A DNA stretch of 64,000 nucleotides from Kingdonia uniflora (GCA_014058105.1 JACGCM010000779.1:3782001-3846000), one strand, 5' to 3'; shown: positions 1-10,942, numbered from the stretch's first letter. Numbers and translations: made by a program. Notes: generated from the sequence alone by a model not told the origin.

Positions 1-997
1 ATCATTCTTGCCACATTATGGTTGAATATCTCGCTGAATGCTCAAACTGGGAGTTCTAACAAAAAACCTTGTTTTTTGGGGTTAAATATTGGAAGAATTT
101 ACCAAGCAATCAACCGGTACCGCACAAACCATATTCTCGCTTAAAGTGTGCATGAGAGCAATCAACAAATCCACCATTTATTTTTATCAATGAAGACTAA
201 AGTGCTTACCACGGCTAAAAGTGGAGAAAGCGTTGGCGAGAAAGATGTAGTATGTCTCATTTTTTGAATTTTGTTAACAATATTGTTTTATACATTATGT
301 TTTAATTTTTGGTTAACCATATTGTAGCAATCTCGTGCAAATGAATTGTTTACGGTGACTTTCGAACTAAAAAGGAAACATCGACGTCCATTTGGTTTTT
401 TTCATACATGGCAAATCTTGTCCAAACATTCAAAGTGGATGGATTTCGCAAAAAATATATAGGTTGAACCAAGTAGCAAGGCCAAAAAAACTATAAAAAA
501 AATTCAAGCCTTTGTGAGGTATGAACCTTGAAGGCACCTTATGCTCAATCCAGAGATGGTAATTAACCGTTATTTGAGCCAAAAGTTGGAATAGAAAAGG
601 CAGAGTCTAAATACCTCTTTCAATCAAGTTAAGAATGCGACTACCAAAATCTCGAAGAGTTTCAATGAAGCACTCACCATGAAGATTAAATAGAAGGAAG
701 AAAAGAAAACATATGAGAAATCTCGCCGAGAGACTAAAGATGAGCTTGCACGGGCAAAGTTGAAGAGTTTACTCCTTTACAAAGAAAATTCAAAATGAGA
801 TACGGATGCAAGAGATGCAAATCATGTTCATTGACACAACTACTATGGACCCAAAATATGCGCGATATTACGAATTAATGAAAACTAAGATTCTTACGAA
901 AATAGATGCACGAATTTGTGGTCAAGGTTCTTCATCTAGCGTCGATGGCGTCCTAACGCTTCGAGTGATTTTGATAGTCTTTTGGCTAGCGAATTAA
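1..997 (+). pseudogene. Harbinger ORF1 (Myb/SANT-type accessory protein), 3' part, broken
   Basis: The text resembles the C-terminal half of the Myb/SANT-like proteins often annotated as glutathione S-transferase T3-like or NAM-associated. Pieces seen in different frames include INKSTIYFYQ near 160-190, SRANELF after a likely intron (about 250-327, ending TTGTAG), HTWQILSKHSKWM near 405-440, a lysine/glutamate-rich coiled stretch near 690-790, and DTTTMDPKYARYYE at 830-880. In the family this protein binds DNA and works with the transposase. Stops and frameshifts separate the pieces, so it cannot be translated as it stands. The N-terminal Myb domain would lie before the window. A copia element begins 36 bp after the final stop. 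Confidence 0.6.
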
Positions 998-1033
998 GTG
1001 GGTAACTTTGATGACGGGGGCTTAGGAGATTAT

Positions 1034-1236
1034 TATTAAGCCAAGTCAAGAGAAGATCTCAACCAAGTCCTCAAAATCTTCATAGTTACAATAAAGTATC
1101 AGTATGTTGTTACTTAGATATTCCTAGAGTTTAGCTTGTTGTTATTATCTATATGTAACAACCTCATCTATATAATGAGGAAGGATTAATGTAAATATAT
1201 ATAGAGAATTAAATTCAAATAGTCTGTCACTTCACA
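1034..1236 (+). repeat. Copia 5' LTR (203 bp)
   Basis: It begins TATTAAG (decayed TGTTAAG) and ends CTTCACA. It matches 5472-5674 with no length difference and is flanked on the left by the duplication ATTAT. Confidence 0.93.
1169..1176 (+). promoter_or_regulatory. Copia LTR TATA box
   Basis: TATATAAT lies about 60 bp before the end of the 5' LTR, the usual U3/R position. The same motif is kept in the 3' LTR near 5607. Likely the RNA start signal of the element; inferred from motif and position only. Confidence 0.5.
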
Positions 1237-1248
1237 TGGCATCAGCCT
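1237..1248 (+). other. Copia primer-binding site
   Basis: TGGCATCAGCCT follows the 5' LTR directly. It resembles the usual plant copia site TGGTATCAGAGC, complementary to initiator methionine tRNA, with a few changes. Confidence 0.7.
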
Positions 1249-1302
1249 AAATTGATCATCTATAAAATAAAGAGAAAGCTAACCTCCATCATCTCCCTAC
1301 AA

Positions 1303-2285
1303 TGGCCGAAGAACATATCTCCAATTCTTCCACCTTAACTTCCTCATCTTCGACCCCTAGCCTTGTGTCCCAACCAACACTTTAGACTACCCACATTCAT
1401 CATCTAATCTATGTCAAACTAGATTACCATAATTATCTTCTTTGGTGCACCCAGTTCATGCCTTTACTTAAAGGATATGACCTTGAGGGATACGTTGATG
1501 GGACAAAGGAGTGTCCTCTTCGTCTTACTTCTAACAATGAGCCTAATCCGGCTTATTTTGCTTGGCAAAAATAGGATCAAATATTGCTTGGATAGCTACT
1601 CTCTTCATTATCAGAGACAATTCTTGCACAAGTCGTTGGCCTCGGTTCTTCCCGCGCTACTTGGGTAGCACTAGAGAAGCATTTTGCTTCCAAGTCAAGA
1701 GAACGTATTCTGCAGATACGCCGTGAACTTCAGACCATAAGAAAAGGTAACCAAACCATGGCTGAATATTTTCTTCATGATAAGACTCTTGCAGATAGTC
1801 TTGCAGCTGCGGGGAAGCCCATTCCGGATTCTGATTTACAGCAAATGATCCTCAATGGGATCGACTCCACCTATGACGTTATCGTAACTACTCTTACAAC
1901 CACAATAGATGATGTCATAATGGACGACTTCCATGCCCATCTACTTGCGTTTGATATGAGGGCTGAGGCTCAAAGTCTCGCGCTACAACACCCAGTTGCT
2001 AATGTTGTAGTTCATCGTCGCAACATCTCCCCGAAGTTTGGTTCGACACATAATAGTCCCCGTTCTAACAACGGTAATCAGAACCGTAACCGTATTCAAG
2101 GTAATAATCGATTTCAGAATCATCCTCAATCCTTCCAAAATGGATATGAACCATGTGCTATATGTGGTTTGAAAAATCATGTTGCTACTAATTGTTGGTA
2201 CCATTTCGATAAGAAGTTCCAAAGTTCTTCTTCACTGCCAACGGCATATGCTGCTGCACCTGAATCAATTGCTGATTGTAATTAG
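1303..2285 (+). pseudogene. Copia gag
   Basis: The start is taken at ATG 1303 (MAEEHISNSS), the first ATG after the primer site. An early stop falls at 1383 and another interrupts the next segment near 1572. The nucleocapsid knuckle is intact: CAICGLKNHVATNC at 2155-2196 fits CX2CX4HX4C. The part from 1758 is open for 175 codons. Gag packages the element RNA into particles in the cytoplasm. The remaining polyprotein continues after the stop at 2283-2285. Confidence 0.85.
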
Positions 2286-3913
2286 ATACCGAATAGTGGT
2301 GCTACACATCACCTTACCTCAAATTTAAATAATCTCTATCTCCGGGTGGAGTACGATGGTCTCGATCAAGTTCGAGTTGGAAATGGTACGGATCTTCCGA
2401 TTACTCACACTGGTATTGGTTCATTTACTCATAACTCTAGAAACTATCTTTTACAAAACCTTTATCACGTTCCTAACATATCTACCAATTTACTCTCAGT
2501 ATCATAATTTTTAATTGATAATAATGTATTTTTTGAATTTCATCCAACCTTTTTTGTTGTAAAGGACTGCCGCACGAGGAAAGTATTGCTCTAAGGAAAG
2601 AATGAAAGAGGCCTTTACCATTTTAATAATGCTTGTGAGATGCAACACCCGGTTCCCCAGCCTTCTGCACTTCTCTCCAAGTCAGTTTCATTATGGCACG
2701 AACGCTTAGGACATTCGATGCTTCGGACAGTTAATAAAGTTATTGAGTCTAATTCGTTACCATTGTTTAATAAGTCATTTTCATTTTGTAATTCATGTCA
2801 TTATAGAAAAAGTTGCAAGCTGCTTTTCCCTTTAAGTTCAACTTCATATTCACCGTTAAGCTTAATTGCTTCTAATCTATGGGGACCTTCGCCAATTCCA
2901 TCAAGAGACAGTTTTCATTATTACTTATTGCTCATGGATGTTTATAGTCGCTACATCTGGATTTATCCACTTACTCGCAAATCTGATGCTTTAACCGTCT
3001 TTATCACATTCAAAAACAAAATCAAAAATCTCCTTGAACGTAAAATTAAAAAAATTTAATCTGACAATGGTGGCGAGTTTAAAAAGTTTACCCCATATCT
3101 TGATAATCAAATAATTTTCCATCGTTTTTCTTGTCCTCACACGCCTGGACAAAACGGGCTTGCCGAACGTCATCACAGACACATTGTTGAATCTGGTCTC
3201 TTACTTTTAAACCATGCCTCCATTCCATTAAGTTTATGGGTTGAAGAGTTTACCACAACATGCAACTTAATCAATCGCTTACCATCGGCAAACAATGCAA
3301 AGCCACCTATGGAACTCCTCTTTGGAACCAGGCCAGATTACACCAATCTTCACGTGTTTGGATGCCTTGTTATCCAAACTTAAGACCATATAGCCCTCAT
3401 AAATTAACATATAGGTCTCTGCCTTGTGTATTCATCGGATATTGCAATGCTCATAAGGGTTACATATGTTATCATCGTTCTACTAATCGGGTTTACATTT
3501 CGCGGCATGGTCATTTTCAAGAAACGGTATTCCCTCTTTCAGAGCAATTTCAATCCATGTGCGCACGCCAAAGAACAACATCACCGTTTGTAAGATCACC
3601 GCCACCCCAACTTCATAACTTTATCACTCCACAAAATCCTCCAACTACAAGCAATTCAGACCATACACCAAACCATAATACTTCATTAGACCCTCCATCA
3701 CCACCCAACATATCCATAGTTCCGTCACCACCTCCAACAATACATGCAGACCCAGCATTATCTTTCCCAACTACAACATCCTCAGTATCATCTCAAAACC
3801 AACATACCATCACCAACTCTGTAACACAACACCACATGGTTACTCGCGGTAAAAGTGGGATATACAAACCAATCAACAAGTTGTGCCTTACAGCAACAAA
3901 GTATCCTTTGTAA
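2286..3913 (+). pseudogene. Copia protease, gag-pre-integrase and integrase
   Basis: The protease begins after 2285 with IPNSGATHHLT. The usual catalytic DSGA reads NSGA, so the aspartate is lost. A stop breaks the end of the protease near 2507. The gag-pre-integrase zinc-binding part (WHERLGHSMLR, then CNSCHYRK) lies at 2694-2820. The integrase core follows (LLLMDVYSRYIWIYPL at 2923-2970, SDNGGEF after a stop near 3060, and HTPGQNGLAERHH near 3140-3175). A frameshift near 3260 moves the rest to another frame, which stays open to 3913. The motifs are clear; the gene is dead. Confidence 0.88.
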
Positions 3914-5418
3914 GACAATGATGTTACTGAACCTACTTGCTTCACACAAGTTTCGTCCGATCAAAATTGGAGGCATGCGATGGATGACGAATTCAATGCT
4001 CTTATAAAAAAATGGAACATGGACGCTAGTATCATCACAACCAAACAAGAATGTGGTAGGATGCAAATAGGTTTTCTGACTTAAACGCAGTGCTGATGAA
4101 TCCATTGACCATTATAAATCCCGGTTAGTTGCCAAGGGATTCAATCAAAAAGAAGGAATTGATTACTGTGAAACATTCAACCCGATGGATAAGCCTTGCA
4201 CCATTTGTATTGTTTTATCTATTGCCCTCGCGCATAACTGGTCATTTTTGCCAGTTAAATGTTCAAAATGCTTTCTTACATGGCATATTAAATGAGGAAG
4301 TGTTCATGAAGTAACCTCCTGGATTTGTCAATCAATGGTATCCTAACCATGTATACCGCCTTCACAAAGCACTCTATGGCCTCAAACAGGGACCTCGCAT
4401 GTGGTATTCTCAACTAACCACATTCCTTATTGGCTTGGGTTTTCAAGTATCAAAAGTGGACTCATCGCTCCTTTTTCGACAAGACAATATCTCGACAACT
4501 TATATTCTCATCTATGTAGATGATATTATTGTCACTGGGTCTAGTTCCAAACTCATTGATAAGGTAATTACTCAACTCAATTCTGCATTTTCTATTAAGG
4601 ATTTGGGTAACCTGCATTACTTCTTAGGCATAGAGGCAATTTCGCTCAAAGAGGGACTCTTTCTATCACAATGCAAGTATATCACAGATGTTTTATATCA
4701 TACCAAGCTTGATATAGTTAAACCAATTCATACTCCGCTAGCCGTAAACACTCAGTTAACGAAAGAATGTACCCACAAATTTTCAGATCATACACAATAT
4801 CGTAGTGTAGTAGGAGCGCTACAATATCTCATATTCATGAGACCCGATATCTCGGTGGCTATTAACAAAGTTTGTCAATTTATGCATGACCCAACTGAGG
4901 AACATTTGGTTGCAGTTAAGCGAATTTTATGGTATCTCAAAAATACTGTAGATTATGGCCTACTTCTTCGGCGATCGCCCAATTTACAAGTCCATGCTTA
5001 CTCGGATGCAGATTGGGCTGAATGCCCAGATAATCGGAGATCAACCAGTAGGTATTGTGTGTTTCTTGCAGGCAATCTAATTTCATGGAGCGCTCGAAAA
5101 GAAAAGACTATTTCTCGCTCAAGTACTGAAGCTGAATATCGTGGTCTAGCTATTGCTACCGCCGAGGTAATATGGATTCAATCACCCATGTATGAACTCG
5201 GTATTCCTTTTTCTTCTCCAACTTTATGGTGCGACAACTTAGGTGCTACCTATCTCACGGCCAATCCTGTGTTTCATTCACGTATGAAACATATAGAAAT
5301 CGATTATCATTTTGTGAGAGAACGAGTTGCTCGTAAGCAACTTGATATCTGCTTCATTTCTACCAAGGATCAAATTGCCGATATCTTTACCAAGGGACTC
5401 AGATCACCTCGGTTTTAG
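3914..5418 (+). pseudogene. Copia reverse transcriptase and RNase H
   Basis: The start of reverse transcriptase (WRHAMDDEFNAL near 3970, then RLVAKGFNQKEGIDYCETF near 4120-4180) is broken by stops and at least two frameshifts. From 4399 a 339-codon open segment holds the catalytic YVDDI box (4516-4530), the RNase H segment [10 protein letters not shown], then the STEAEYRGL and HIEIDYHFVRE motifs near the end. It would copy the element RNA into DNA in cytoplasmic particles. Stop at 5416-5418, followed by the polypurine tract and 3' LTR. Confidence 0.9.
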
Positions 5419-5460
5419 CAACTTAGAGACAATTTGACCATTCGTCCACTCACGCTCAAC

Positions 5461-5471
5461 TTGTGGGAAGG
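5461..5471 (+). other. Copia polypurine tract
   Basis: TTGTGGGAAGG ends directly before the 3' LTR, the expected place for the plus-strand primer. Confidence 0.7.
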
Positions 5472-5674
5472 TATTAAGTCAAGTCAAGAGAAGATCTTAA
5501 CAAAGTTCTCAAAATCTTTATAGTTACAACAAAGTATCAGTATGTTGCTACTTAGATATTCCTAGAGTTTAGCCTGCTGTTATTATCTATATGTAACAAC
5601 CTCATCTATATAATGAGGAAGGAGTCATGTAAATATATATATATAATTAAATTCAAATAGTCTGCCACTTCACA
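5472..5674 (+). repeat. Copia 3' LTR (203 bp)
   Basis: It starts TATTAAG and ends CTTCACA, has the same length as the 5' LTR, and is followed by the duplication ATTAT at 5675-5679. Confidence 0.93.
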
Positions 5675-7032
5675 ATTATTAGTTAGGTAGGGGTTTAGGA
5701 TCTGGCAGAAAATATTTTATAGTTTGAATTATGTACTAATGTAATTTAAGTTAATGCAATTATGTTAATAAAATTGTATTTATTGAAATTGAAATTGCAT
5801 TACATAATTGAAATTGAAATTGAGATTGAAATTGTATTAATATGACTGAAATTGAACTTACTTGCTTGAAACTACAAAAGAAAAATTTACATAACAAGAA
5901 AACTAATTTTGCCTCATTTTTTTATTGTCCTCTCCAAAGGTGTTCCACGAGGTCGTTTTGAAGATCTGTATGTTTTGCTCATTTCGATAAGCCAATGTTA
6001 CATTTAGGTATTTTGTGAATTCTTCAGCCAACATAACACTACGCTCGATCGGAGGTGGTGGGGATGTTCCATTATATTCAAAATTGGGGTTTAGAACGTC
6101 TTTTTTGTCTTCAAGAGTCATATTGTGCAATATAATGCACGTATACATTATATTGGCCAATGCCTTCATCTTCCAAAATCGACTGGGATGTTTCACGATG
6201 GGCCATCGAGATTACAAAATACCGAACACCCTTTCCACATCTTTCCTGACCGATTCTTGATGCTTCACATAATTTTTTTTCCTTTTCCGTATACGGTGCC
6301 GGGATAGTCTTGACGATCGTAGACCACTATGGATAGATGCCGTCAACGAAAAAGTAACTAGTGTCATAAGTATGACCGTTAACCTCAAAAGAGACCGAAG
6401 ATGTATTCCTCATAGCAAGGTCGCTAAACAACTTACTGCGCTCAATGAAATTGATATCGTTGTTTGATCCAGGCATTCCAAAGAATGCATGCCAAATCTA
6501 CAAATCATAAGAGGCGACCGCCTTAAGGATGATTCTGGGTTTACAATCCTTCCCATTGAACGTGTATTGATAAGCCTTCAGGCAATTCTTCCACCCCCAA
6601 TGCATGCAATCCAAACTCACCAACATCCTCAGAATCCTATAGAACTATTTTCTTTAAGCAACCTCTCTACATCTTGTGCGTTTGGTTTCTGCATGTACAC
6701 CCCGTACTATAAATTCACCACTGCTTGACAGAATCTCTCCAAAGACTAACACCGTGCTTTCTCCGCAATGGAGATATTCATCTTGTGCATCTGTGGGGGC
6801 TCCATAAGCGAGCATTCGAAAACAAGCGAATATTTTTTTATTCCCCGTTAAACCTAGTGTTTTGGATACATTTTGTTTGTATTTGAAATAAGAATCATAG
6901 CCTTGAATGCAATGGCGTAGCTAGGGGGAACAACTGACTTCCACACAAAAAAATGTTTTTTTATTTGCTTTCCTTCACCATCTCTTAAACTCAATTACAA
7001 TTTTGACACCACTAAACAACTTCTAGATATCT

Positions 7033-7690
7033 AAGGGGATTTTAATAAATAACCAAATATAACACCTGGGCTAAGTGTTAAGTTGGTTATTTTCTTACAT
7101 CTCCTCCTCGAGGAGCCCAGGTATCATAGACGCCCTCAAAATAAAGAGCCTTGAATACTAGAAGAAAATAACATATACCTAGCAAGAAGAAAAATTAGAT
7201 GAATACCTAAAATTGTGGTCATTTTATTTCTATCTTTCCATACATAACCGAAAAAAAGAAAGGATTTTTCTAAAGTTTCGGGCCCAAGAAGCGAATGATA
7301 AATACTGCCAAAGCCCAATACTGTAGAGGAAATTAAGTAAAGTACTCGAGATACAAAGTATGGGAAGGTGTCTATAACTTCTCCACCAGGACCCACCCCC
7401 CAACCTAGAGTAACTAGATGGGGAAGTAAAATCAATCCTTGTTCATACATGGGTTTCTCTGGTATGAAATGAGACACTTCAAAGAGGTTCATTGCTCGAG
7501 CCCAGAATACAATTAATCCGGCATGGGCTACGTGAGCCCCAAGTAGTTTACCGGACAAATTGATAAGCTGGGCGTTCCCGGTCCACCAAGCGAAACCGGT
7601 GGTTTATTGGTCACGACCTGGTAAAGGTAAAGTTCCATTAAAGAGTGTTCCCAGGGGGTAGAACCTCCTCAGGGAATATAAGGTTTTCAT
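7033..7690 (-). pseudogene. psbC: Nuclear copy of plastid psbC (CP43), N-terminal part
   Basis: Plastid-derived DNA (NUPT). Reading minus from ATG 7690 gives the CP43 start ([12 protein letters not shown]), then GRDQ followed by an in-frame stop where the family has glutamate, then [28 protein letters not shown] and [18 protein letters not shown] frameshift follows after LGIHLIF. Matching text continues in another frame (YDTWAP, then [13 protein letters not shown]) to about 7033. CP43 is an inner antenna protein of photosystem II, encoded in the plastid genome. This nuclear copy is truncated, stopped and frameshifted, so it is not expressed as CP43. Confidence 0.95.
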
Positions 7691-7898
7691 GAGGCTGATC
7701 CTGAGCCGCCATCCAAGCACGAATACCTTCGTTTAAAATAATATTTTTAGTGTAGAAAGTTTTAAATTTAGGATCTTCTGCTGTACGGATTTCCTGGGAA
7801 ACGAAGTCATAAGCACGTAGGTTCAGAGCCAGACCGACTACTCCAAGAGCATTCATCCATAAACCGGGTACAAATAACATAAATAAATGTAACCAACG
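7638..7898 (-). pseudogene. psbD: Nuclear copy of plastid psbD (D2), C-terminal end
   Basis: The reading [20 protein letters not shown], then [11 protein letters not shown] and [16 protein letters not shown] with a stop at 7638, matches the last ~85 residues of photosystem II D2, with two residues missing in the VPVTGLW motif. Its end overlaps the psbC start (7638-7690), as in plastid genomes, so the two genes arrived as one plastid DNA segment. Homology stops near 7898; upstream text no longer matches D2. Confidence 0.95.
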
Positions 7899-8468
7899 TA
7901 CTATTCCTAAATTACTTTGGTTGGTTCCTTTGTTGTCACTCCCTGAACAATAAGGATATGTCCTTATGCATGTTTTAGGTATTTTTTTTTGTAAATTTCA
8001 TCATTTCCTACTGCCAAAATTTACTATTCTATGGTCAAAGGTCTTGCAAATGTGTCCCAAAATAATTTTGTAAGTACAAAGATTGGTGGTGAGCTTGTAT
8101 TTTAATATGTCAGACGTGAATTCGACTAATCACATGTATATGTATTTTCGCTATTTTTTTAAAATTGTAATTTTCTAAAGTCATTTTTAATAGATTATAA
8201 CGATTGTAAATAAAACTTCATTCGCTGAAGGTGTTTGAAAGCAAAGATTTAGCATATTTATCTTGAAAACATTACATATTTTGTTTTCTTACATCCTTAA
8301 AAATTGGCTTACATGTAGTCAAGCAAAAGAGAAAATTAATAAATACCCTTAAAGGTACTTTAAAAAACATCAGGGCTCCGCCCCCCAAACCCCTGGATCC
8401 CACTAAACTAAATTTTTGGCTTCACCCCTGCTTGAATGTCTTCAACAATCTTCTCGAATAGCCCTCGT

Positions 8469-9053
8469 TGTTGAGTCGCAAGCCGCGGAAGCCGAACTCC
8501 GGTCGATTTGGTTAGGGCATAAACAAACAACAAACCAACAAAGGGAATACACAACAACAATCACACACAATATTTAAGGTGATTCGGCAATTGCCTACAT
8601 CCACCGTACAAGAAAAATAGAGAGTTTATTCAAGATCTAAGGTTATAATCTCACAAATCAATTAGAGATTTTTATGTCAAGAATTTCTCTCCCAATAGAT
8701 CTCACCAAGGGTGACTCATAAAAACCTAACTCTCCCTTATATACTTGGGAGAGCCAAATACAATCACTCAGATCTCGAGGTAAAACAATGGCTTCAAACA
8801 ATGTCACAAGACAAACATCTGCAATGTCTTTCGAACGACTATGGGTCTCGTTCGAAAGACATCAAGCAACTCAACACGCTAGATCAGTTTTAAGGTAAAA
8901 ATTAATCATCTTTCGAACGACTATCAGTCTCATTCGAACGACTTGAGTCTTCAAATACGTTAAAGTAGGCTCGAACAAATTTTAGGCATAAAACTGAGGC
9001 TCGTTCGAACGAGACTTAAGTCGTTCGAACGACTATGACAACAGCCCCACAAT
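8469..9053 (-). repeat. Copia 3' LTR (585 bp) rich in TTCGAA palindromes
   Basis: On the minus strand it starts TGTGGGGCTGTTG and ends CTCAACA. The minus-strand text just before it (GAGGTAGAAAAT, 9054-9065) is a likely polypurine tract. A TATA-like TATATAA (minus) lies at 8737-8743. Several copies of a palindrome around TTCGAA occur between 8825 and 9034. A related but interrupted LTR lies at 14240-22166. Confidence 0.75.
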
Positions 9054-9065
9054 TTTCTACCTCGG

Positions 9066-9361
9066 TGAAGATTTCCTCGAAATATGAGCCGAATATAGCC
9101 ACCATCCAAACGACCCGAAAATAATCATTTCCGCCACCAAATATCCCCAATAACCCAAACACATGAACGGCCTAAGAAAACCAATCAAACAAGCGTCCCG
9201 AAGGACCAAATCGACCAAATATCCCAAAGGACCTAATCAAACCAAGCGTCCCAAAGGACCAAACCAACCAAAGGTCCTAAGGAACCAAAATCGGCTATAC
9301 CAAATCAATGGTTGCCTGCGTACTGTGGATCAATTTGCCCGTAGTTCCTAAAATCTAATCA
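9066..9361 (-). other. Copia 3' untranslated stretch
   Basis: This lies between RNase H and the polypurine tract. It contains imperfect repeats of CCCAAAGGACCAA near 9190-9290. No gene seen. Confidence 0.4.
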
Positions 9362-9988
9362 ATCAATATGAAGAATTTGAACCAAGTTCAAACAATGATT
9401 GAACTTAATTCCCGAAACAATTTTCGTAAACATATCCGTCAGGTTATCTTTGGTGTGAATCTTCTTTAACATAATTTCATCCTTTTCCAGGACTTCTCTG
9501 ACAAAATGATAACGCACATCAATATGCTTTGTACGTTGATGATGAACCTGATCTTTGGCCAAGAAGATAGCGCTCTGACTATCACAGAAAACATCAAGAT
9601 GGTCCATCTTAATGCCTAAATCGCGCAAAAGACCCTTCATTCAAATAGATTATTTTATTACCTCAGTCACATGCATATACTCTGCCTCAGTAGAAGATAG
9701 TGTCACCGTTGACTGTAGCGTAGATCTCCAACTAACCGGTCATCCACCCAATGTAAACACATACCCGGTAGTAGACCACCGTTTATCCAAATCACCCATA
9801 TAGTTAGAATCCACATAACCCACACAAACCCGATCACTCGAATCTTGTTTACGAAATTCCAAACCAATATCCACAGTACCTTTGATATACCGTAAAATCC
9901 ATTTCACAGCTCGCCAATGATCTCTACCCGAATCATGCATGTATCGACTAACCATACCAACTGCCTGTGAAATATCTGGCCGAGTACA
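9362..9988 (-). pseudogene. Copia reverse transcriptase end and RNase H, fragment
   Basis: Minus strand: TRPDISQAVGMVSRYMHD (just above 9900), then HWRAVKWILRYIKGT and SNYMGDLDKRWSTTGYVF, a short break, then DVFCDSQSAIFLAKD and HIDVRYHFVREVLEKD. These are typical copia RNase H motifs. The usual STEAEY segment between the two open pieces (about 9640-9740) is frameshifted. The protein is cut at its N-terminal side, where an LTR piece begins. Confidence 0.85.
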
Positions 9989-10099
9989 TACTGATAGTCG
10001 TTCGAACGACTTGAGTCTTCAAATACGCTGGAGCAGACTGGAACAAATTTTAGGCAAAAAACCGAGGCTCGTTCGAACGACCATGACAACAGCCCCACA
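9989..10099 (-). repeat. Truncated 5' LTR of the copia remnant
   Basis: It matches about 8925-9053, including AACAGCCCCACA at its outer end and two TCGTTCGAACGA palindromes. The part nearest the coding region is missing. Confidence 0.7.
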
Positions 10100-10653
10100 C
10101 TCGCCTCATTTAGTAACGTCGGTGGAATGTTTTCACTTTGTATATCAGATTGTTGGTAAAGTAATCTCTCTACAACAATTTGTTGTGGAACCGATTTCCA
10201 CGATCCACCCATTCCTGCCCCTCCGCCGAGCCAGGCCTTCAGCGTACTTTCTTCCCATTTCACGTATAAATACATCAAAGCCGCTTGTCGAGCTTGAAAT
10301 GTGGTGAATTGTTCCATTAGCTCCGAGTCGGAATCGGATAAATCGCTTGAATCGGATGAACTTGATTCCAAACAAATCGATCGAATATGATCATTGGGAA
10401 ATCAATTTCATATGAGAACTTGAGATTTTGTGTATCGAAAGAAATGAGGATTTTTATTGTGGGCGAAGAGGGTTTTCATGAGTCGTTTTGACTGAGTTGT
10501 AAGGCATTTATCATACAAGTGCGCGTTTTCATGACAGACGCCTAAAAACTTCACTCTCACACTTTCGTTTTCTGTTATTGAAATTCAAGGCGGTGTGGGT
10601 GTAGAAATCTCTACACAATAGAAATCCTACATCCATTTCTATAGAAGATGCTC

Positions 10654-10942
10654 TGACATCCTAGAATATATAGGGACACTAGGATATCAACTTAAACATT
10701 AGTTAAAATGCGTGATCTCGGTATTAAAGGAGTACCGCGAGGGGATCTGCTGTATGATTATTGCAAAAGGTAAATAAAGGCGCCGCCCAGTATAATCTTA
10801 CCTTGTACTAGCTATTTATGAAAAGAAACTACGATTATTTCGACCAATATAACTTCATCCAAATTTACAGCGCCTCCACAATTTTCTAGACGGGATTTTA
10901 ATACTAAAACATTAAAATCAAAAGCCTTACAGTGGGCTAACT
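10654..10942. other. Intergenic, 3' side of the 2-ODD gene
   Basis: Nothing coding or repeated is recognised. It presumably holds the gene's 3' untranslated region, but no clear polyadenylation signal was singled out. Confidence 0.3.

Larger units (their letters stand above)
1034..5674 (+). mobile_element. Ty1/copia LTR retrotransposon, full length but decayed
   Basis: Two 203-bp LTRs (1034-1236 and 5472-5674) enclose gag, protease, integrase, reverse transcriptase and RNase H in copia order. The 5-bp duplication ATTAT is present at 1029-1033 and 5675-5679. The LTRs differ at about 14 positions counted by eye (roughly 7%), so the insertion is old. The coding part has several stops and frameshifts and the protease aspartate is replaced, so this copy is inactive. 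It sits in the PIF/Harbinger element, between ORF1 and the end of the transposase. Confidence 0.93.
6910..8430. mobile_element. Non-autonomous hAT-type element carrying plastid DNA
   Basis: A perfect 8-bp duplication CTTGAATG flanks it (6902-6909 and 8431-8438). The ends are CAATGGCGTAGC on the left and, on the reverse strand at the right, CAGGGGTGAAGC. These are imperfect inverted ends of the CAGGGGCGGAGC type seen in plant hAT elements, and an 8-bp target duplication is the hAT rule. No hAT transposase is visible. More than half its length is plastid psbC/psbD sequence (7033-7898); 6910-7032 and 7899-8430 are AT-rich with no gene seen. Confidence 0.75.
8469..10099 (-). mobile_element. Rearranged Ty1/copia remnant (minus)
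   Basis: Read on the minus strand it has a short piece of 5' LTR (about 9989-10099), then the end of reverse transcriptase and RNase H, a purine-rich tract and a complete 3' LTR (8469-9053). Gag, protease, integrase, most of reverse transcriptase and most of the 5' LTR are gone. The flanks CTCGT (8464-8468) and CTCGC (10100-10104) look like a target duplication with one change. The host Harbinger reading resumes across it. Confidence 0.8.
5903..10371 (-). pseudogene. PIF/Harbinger transposase (HARBI1/ALP1-like), split by two insertions
   Basis: The start is taken at 10371 (MESSSSDSSDLSDS), an acidic N-terminus common in plant members. The pieces are 10105-10371, 8439-8463 and 5903-6901. Reading through the first break gives KMRRGLFEKIVEDI and through the second EDIQGYDSYFKYK, both matching the family. 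The DDE_4 nuclease follows: SLDCMHWGWKNC (first aspartate) near 6590-6620, FVDGIYP (second) near 6330-6350, DVERVFGIL near 6210, then the closing RFWKMKALANIMYTCIILHN. Several stops (for example near 6325 and 6208) kill it. It would cut and rejoin DNA at TTA/TAA sites in the nucleus with ORF1. Confidence 0.85.
1..10653. mobile_element. PIF/Harbinger DNA transposon, left end outside window, with three nested insertions
   Basis: ORF1 (plus strand, 1-997) and the DDE transposase (minus strand, 10371 down to 5903) converge, the usual two-gene layout of plant PIF/Harbinger elements. The right edge is put near 10653 because the reverse strand there reads GAGCATCTTC, close to the GAGCATCTCC start common in plant members; the 3-bp target duplication cannot be checked because the other end is missing. 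Inserted in it are a copia element (1034-5674), a hAT-type element (6910-8430) and a copia remnant (8469-10099). Positions 10381-10653 hold its non-coding right end. Identification is strong; the right edge is approximate. Confidence 0.75.

Noticed and set aside
7136..7880. Functional psbC and psbD genes
   Set aside because: They are truncated, frameshifted and stopped, and lie inside a nuclear transposon, so they are plastid-derived pseudogenes.
9163..9351. A lysine-rich 62-codon protein
   Set aside because: It arises from imperfect short repeats in a copia 3' untranslated stretch, on the strand opposite to the element.
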